Shown here in pieces: positions 6,130 to 6,616 of a stretch of DNA of 6,616 nucleotides. The notes beneath the pieces are model-generated. The model searched no databases, was not told where the DNA came from, and saw only the letters and a list, made by a program, of their open reading frames with translations. A program made the position numbers and the translations under genes. The number at the start of each line of letters is the position of its first letter. The first letter of the stretch is position 1. This stretch comes from Aquificaceae bacterium (GTDB taxonomy: Bacteria > Aquificota > Aquificia > Aquificales > Aquificaceae). The DNA is taken from positions 1 to 6,616 of the forward strand of contig JALSHX010000016.1 in NCBI GenBank assembly GCA_026982025.1, in the 5' to 3' direction.

Positions 6130-6616
6130 TCAACCGGCCGAGATAACCTCAAGATATGCTCCGACGCCCGACCCCGGGATAGTGTCCCTTCCGAGCCTTC
6201 TAAGAGCCATCTCAAGGGACGAGAGCGCAACAGTCATGTCAAGGTAATCCATTCCCATGTGGGAAATGCGGATTATCCTGCCCTTAAGCGGACCCTGACC
6301 CCCCGCAACTCTGACTCCCATTTTAATCATCTCTCTCCTAATATCTTCCGCCTCAAGGCCTTCGGGAGGCAAAAGTGCGGTCAGGGATATGGACGGGTTC
6401 TCCGCAAGGAGCTTTAGCCCGAGCCTCTCGCACGCTGTTATGACTCCCTGCGAAATAAGCCTGTACCTTCTTTCCACCCCTTCCATCCCATCTTTGATGA
6501 GCATTCTCAGGGACTCCCTCAATCCGAGGATCAGAGAAATAGCGGGAGTGAAGGAGGTCTGTCCCTCACTTTGCTTTTTGACCTCTTCCGATACATTGAA
6601 GTAGTAAGACCCCCTG
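6130..6616 (-). CDS. Class V aminotransferase, alanine-glyoxylate/serine-pyruvate type (C-terminal part)
   Basis: The frame is open from the right window edge and encodes the last 161 residues of a protein normally near 380. A TTG at 6522-6520 is an internal leucine, because conserved sequence lies upstream of it. Visible family marks: QTSFTPAISLILGLRESL (19-36 of the fragment), RVAGGQGPLKGRIIRISHMG (102-121), where R116 corresponds to the carboxylate-binding arginine, and a final small-domain helix. The PLP-binding lysine lies in the missing part. Such enzymes use PLP to transfer amino groups among alanine, serine, aspartate, glyoxylate or pyruvate; in autotrophs they can serve serine or glycine metabolism, and some homologues act on phosphoserine. 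Specificity cannot be read here. It is not the DegT type used for amino sugars. It ends 2 nt before the GT2 start and heads the visible part of the minus-strand cluster. Confidence 0.88.
   Translation of the reverse strand, partial: RGSYYFNVSEEVKKQSEGQTSFTPAISLILGLRESLRMLIKDGMEGVERRYRLISQGVITACERLGLKLLAENPSISLTALLPPEGLEAEDIRREMIKMGVRVAGGQGPLKGRIIRISHMGMDYLDMTVALSSLEMALRRLGRDTIPGSGVGAYLEVISAG

Larger units (their letters stand above)
1504..6616 (-). other. Probable minus-strand operon of six genes
   Basis: Six genes run in the same direction with junctions of 2 nt, a 4-nt overlap, 26 nt, 1 nt and a 4-nt overlap. No terminator-like hairpin with a T-run is seen between them. They mix surface-glycan functions (two GT2 enzymes, a hexomutase, a flippase subunit) with central metabolism (SAM synthetase, aminotransferase). 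The true 5' end is beyond the right edge. No terminator is visible at the 3' end, which runs into the convergent GT39 gene. Confidence 0.72.

Noticed and set aside
6130..6522. A short separate protein starting at the TTG at 6522.
   Set aside because: The same frame is open to the window edge and encodes conserved aminotransferase sequence upstream, so the TTG is an internal leucine codon and the gene is simply cut by the window.

Overview
The window looks like a compact bacterial chromosome segment of intermediate GC, probably from a thermophile related to the Aquificales. The clearest clue is an archaeal-type S-adenosylmethionine synthetase, a form that is rare in bacteria but known from Aquifex. 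Short or overlapping gene junctions, frequent GTG/TTG starts and strong GGAGG ribosome-binding sites fit this. The lineage is an inference; no rRNA or other marker is present.

Layout. Bases 1-48 are the start of a minus-strand gene, cut by the window edge, with a membrane-segment N-terminus that resembles NADH-quinone oxidoreductase subunit A. A short AT-rich divergent gap (about 49-97) carries a perfect TATAAT. A plus-strand GT39-family membrane glycosyltransferase (98-1510) follows. All other genes are on the minus strand and form one tight cluster. Reading 5'->3' on that strand they are: a class V aminotransferase of the alanine-glyoxylate type (6616-6130, its N-terminal part outside the window), a WaaE-like GT2 glycosyltransferase (6127-5360), a phosphoglucomutase/phosphomannomutase (5363-3984), archaeal-type methionine adenosyltransferase (3957-2755), a GtrB/ArnC/DPM1-type polyprenyl-phosphate glycosyltransferase (2753-1812) and an ArnE-like four-helix flippase subunit (1815-1504). 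Junctions are 2 nt, a 4-nt overlap, 26 nt, 1 nt and a 4-nt overlap. The last gene runs 7 bp into the end of the convergent GT39 gene. There is no gene-free stretch above 300 bases.

How the genes may work together. The mutase can supply a hexose-1-phosphate for nucleotide-sugar synthesis. The GtrB/ArnC-like enzyme would load a sugar onto a polyprenyl phosphate on the cytoplasmic side. The ArnE-like protein would flip this lipid-linked sugar. The GT39 enzyme would transfer the sugar to an acceptor on the outer face of the inner membrane. The WaaE-like GT2 points to LPS core or similar surface glycan assembly. This resembles the logic of the Arn (aminoarabinose) pathway, but no aminoarabinose synthesis genes are visible, so the sugar and acceptor are unknown. 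The SAM synthetase and the aminotransferase look like housekeeping genes in the same transcription unit. I found no mobile element, CRISPR array, RNA gene or clearly new system; the most interesting points are the split Arn-like module, its stop-over-stop convergent overlap, and the apparently leaderless GTG start of the GT39 gene.
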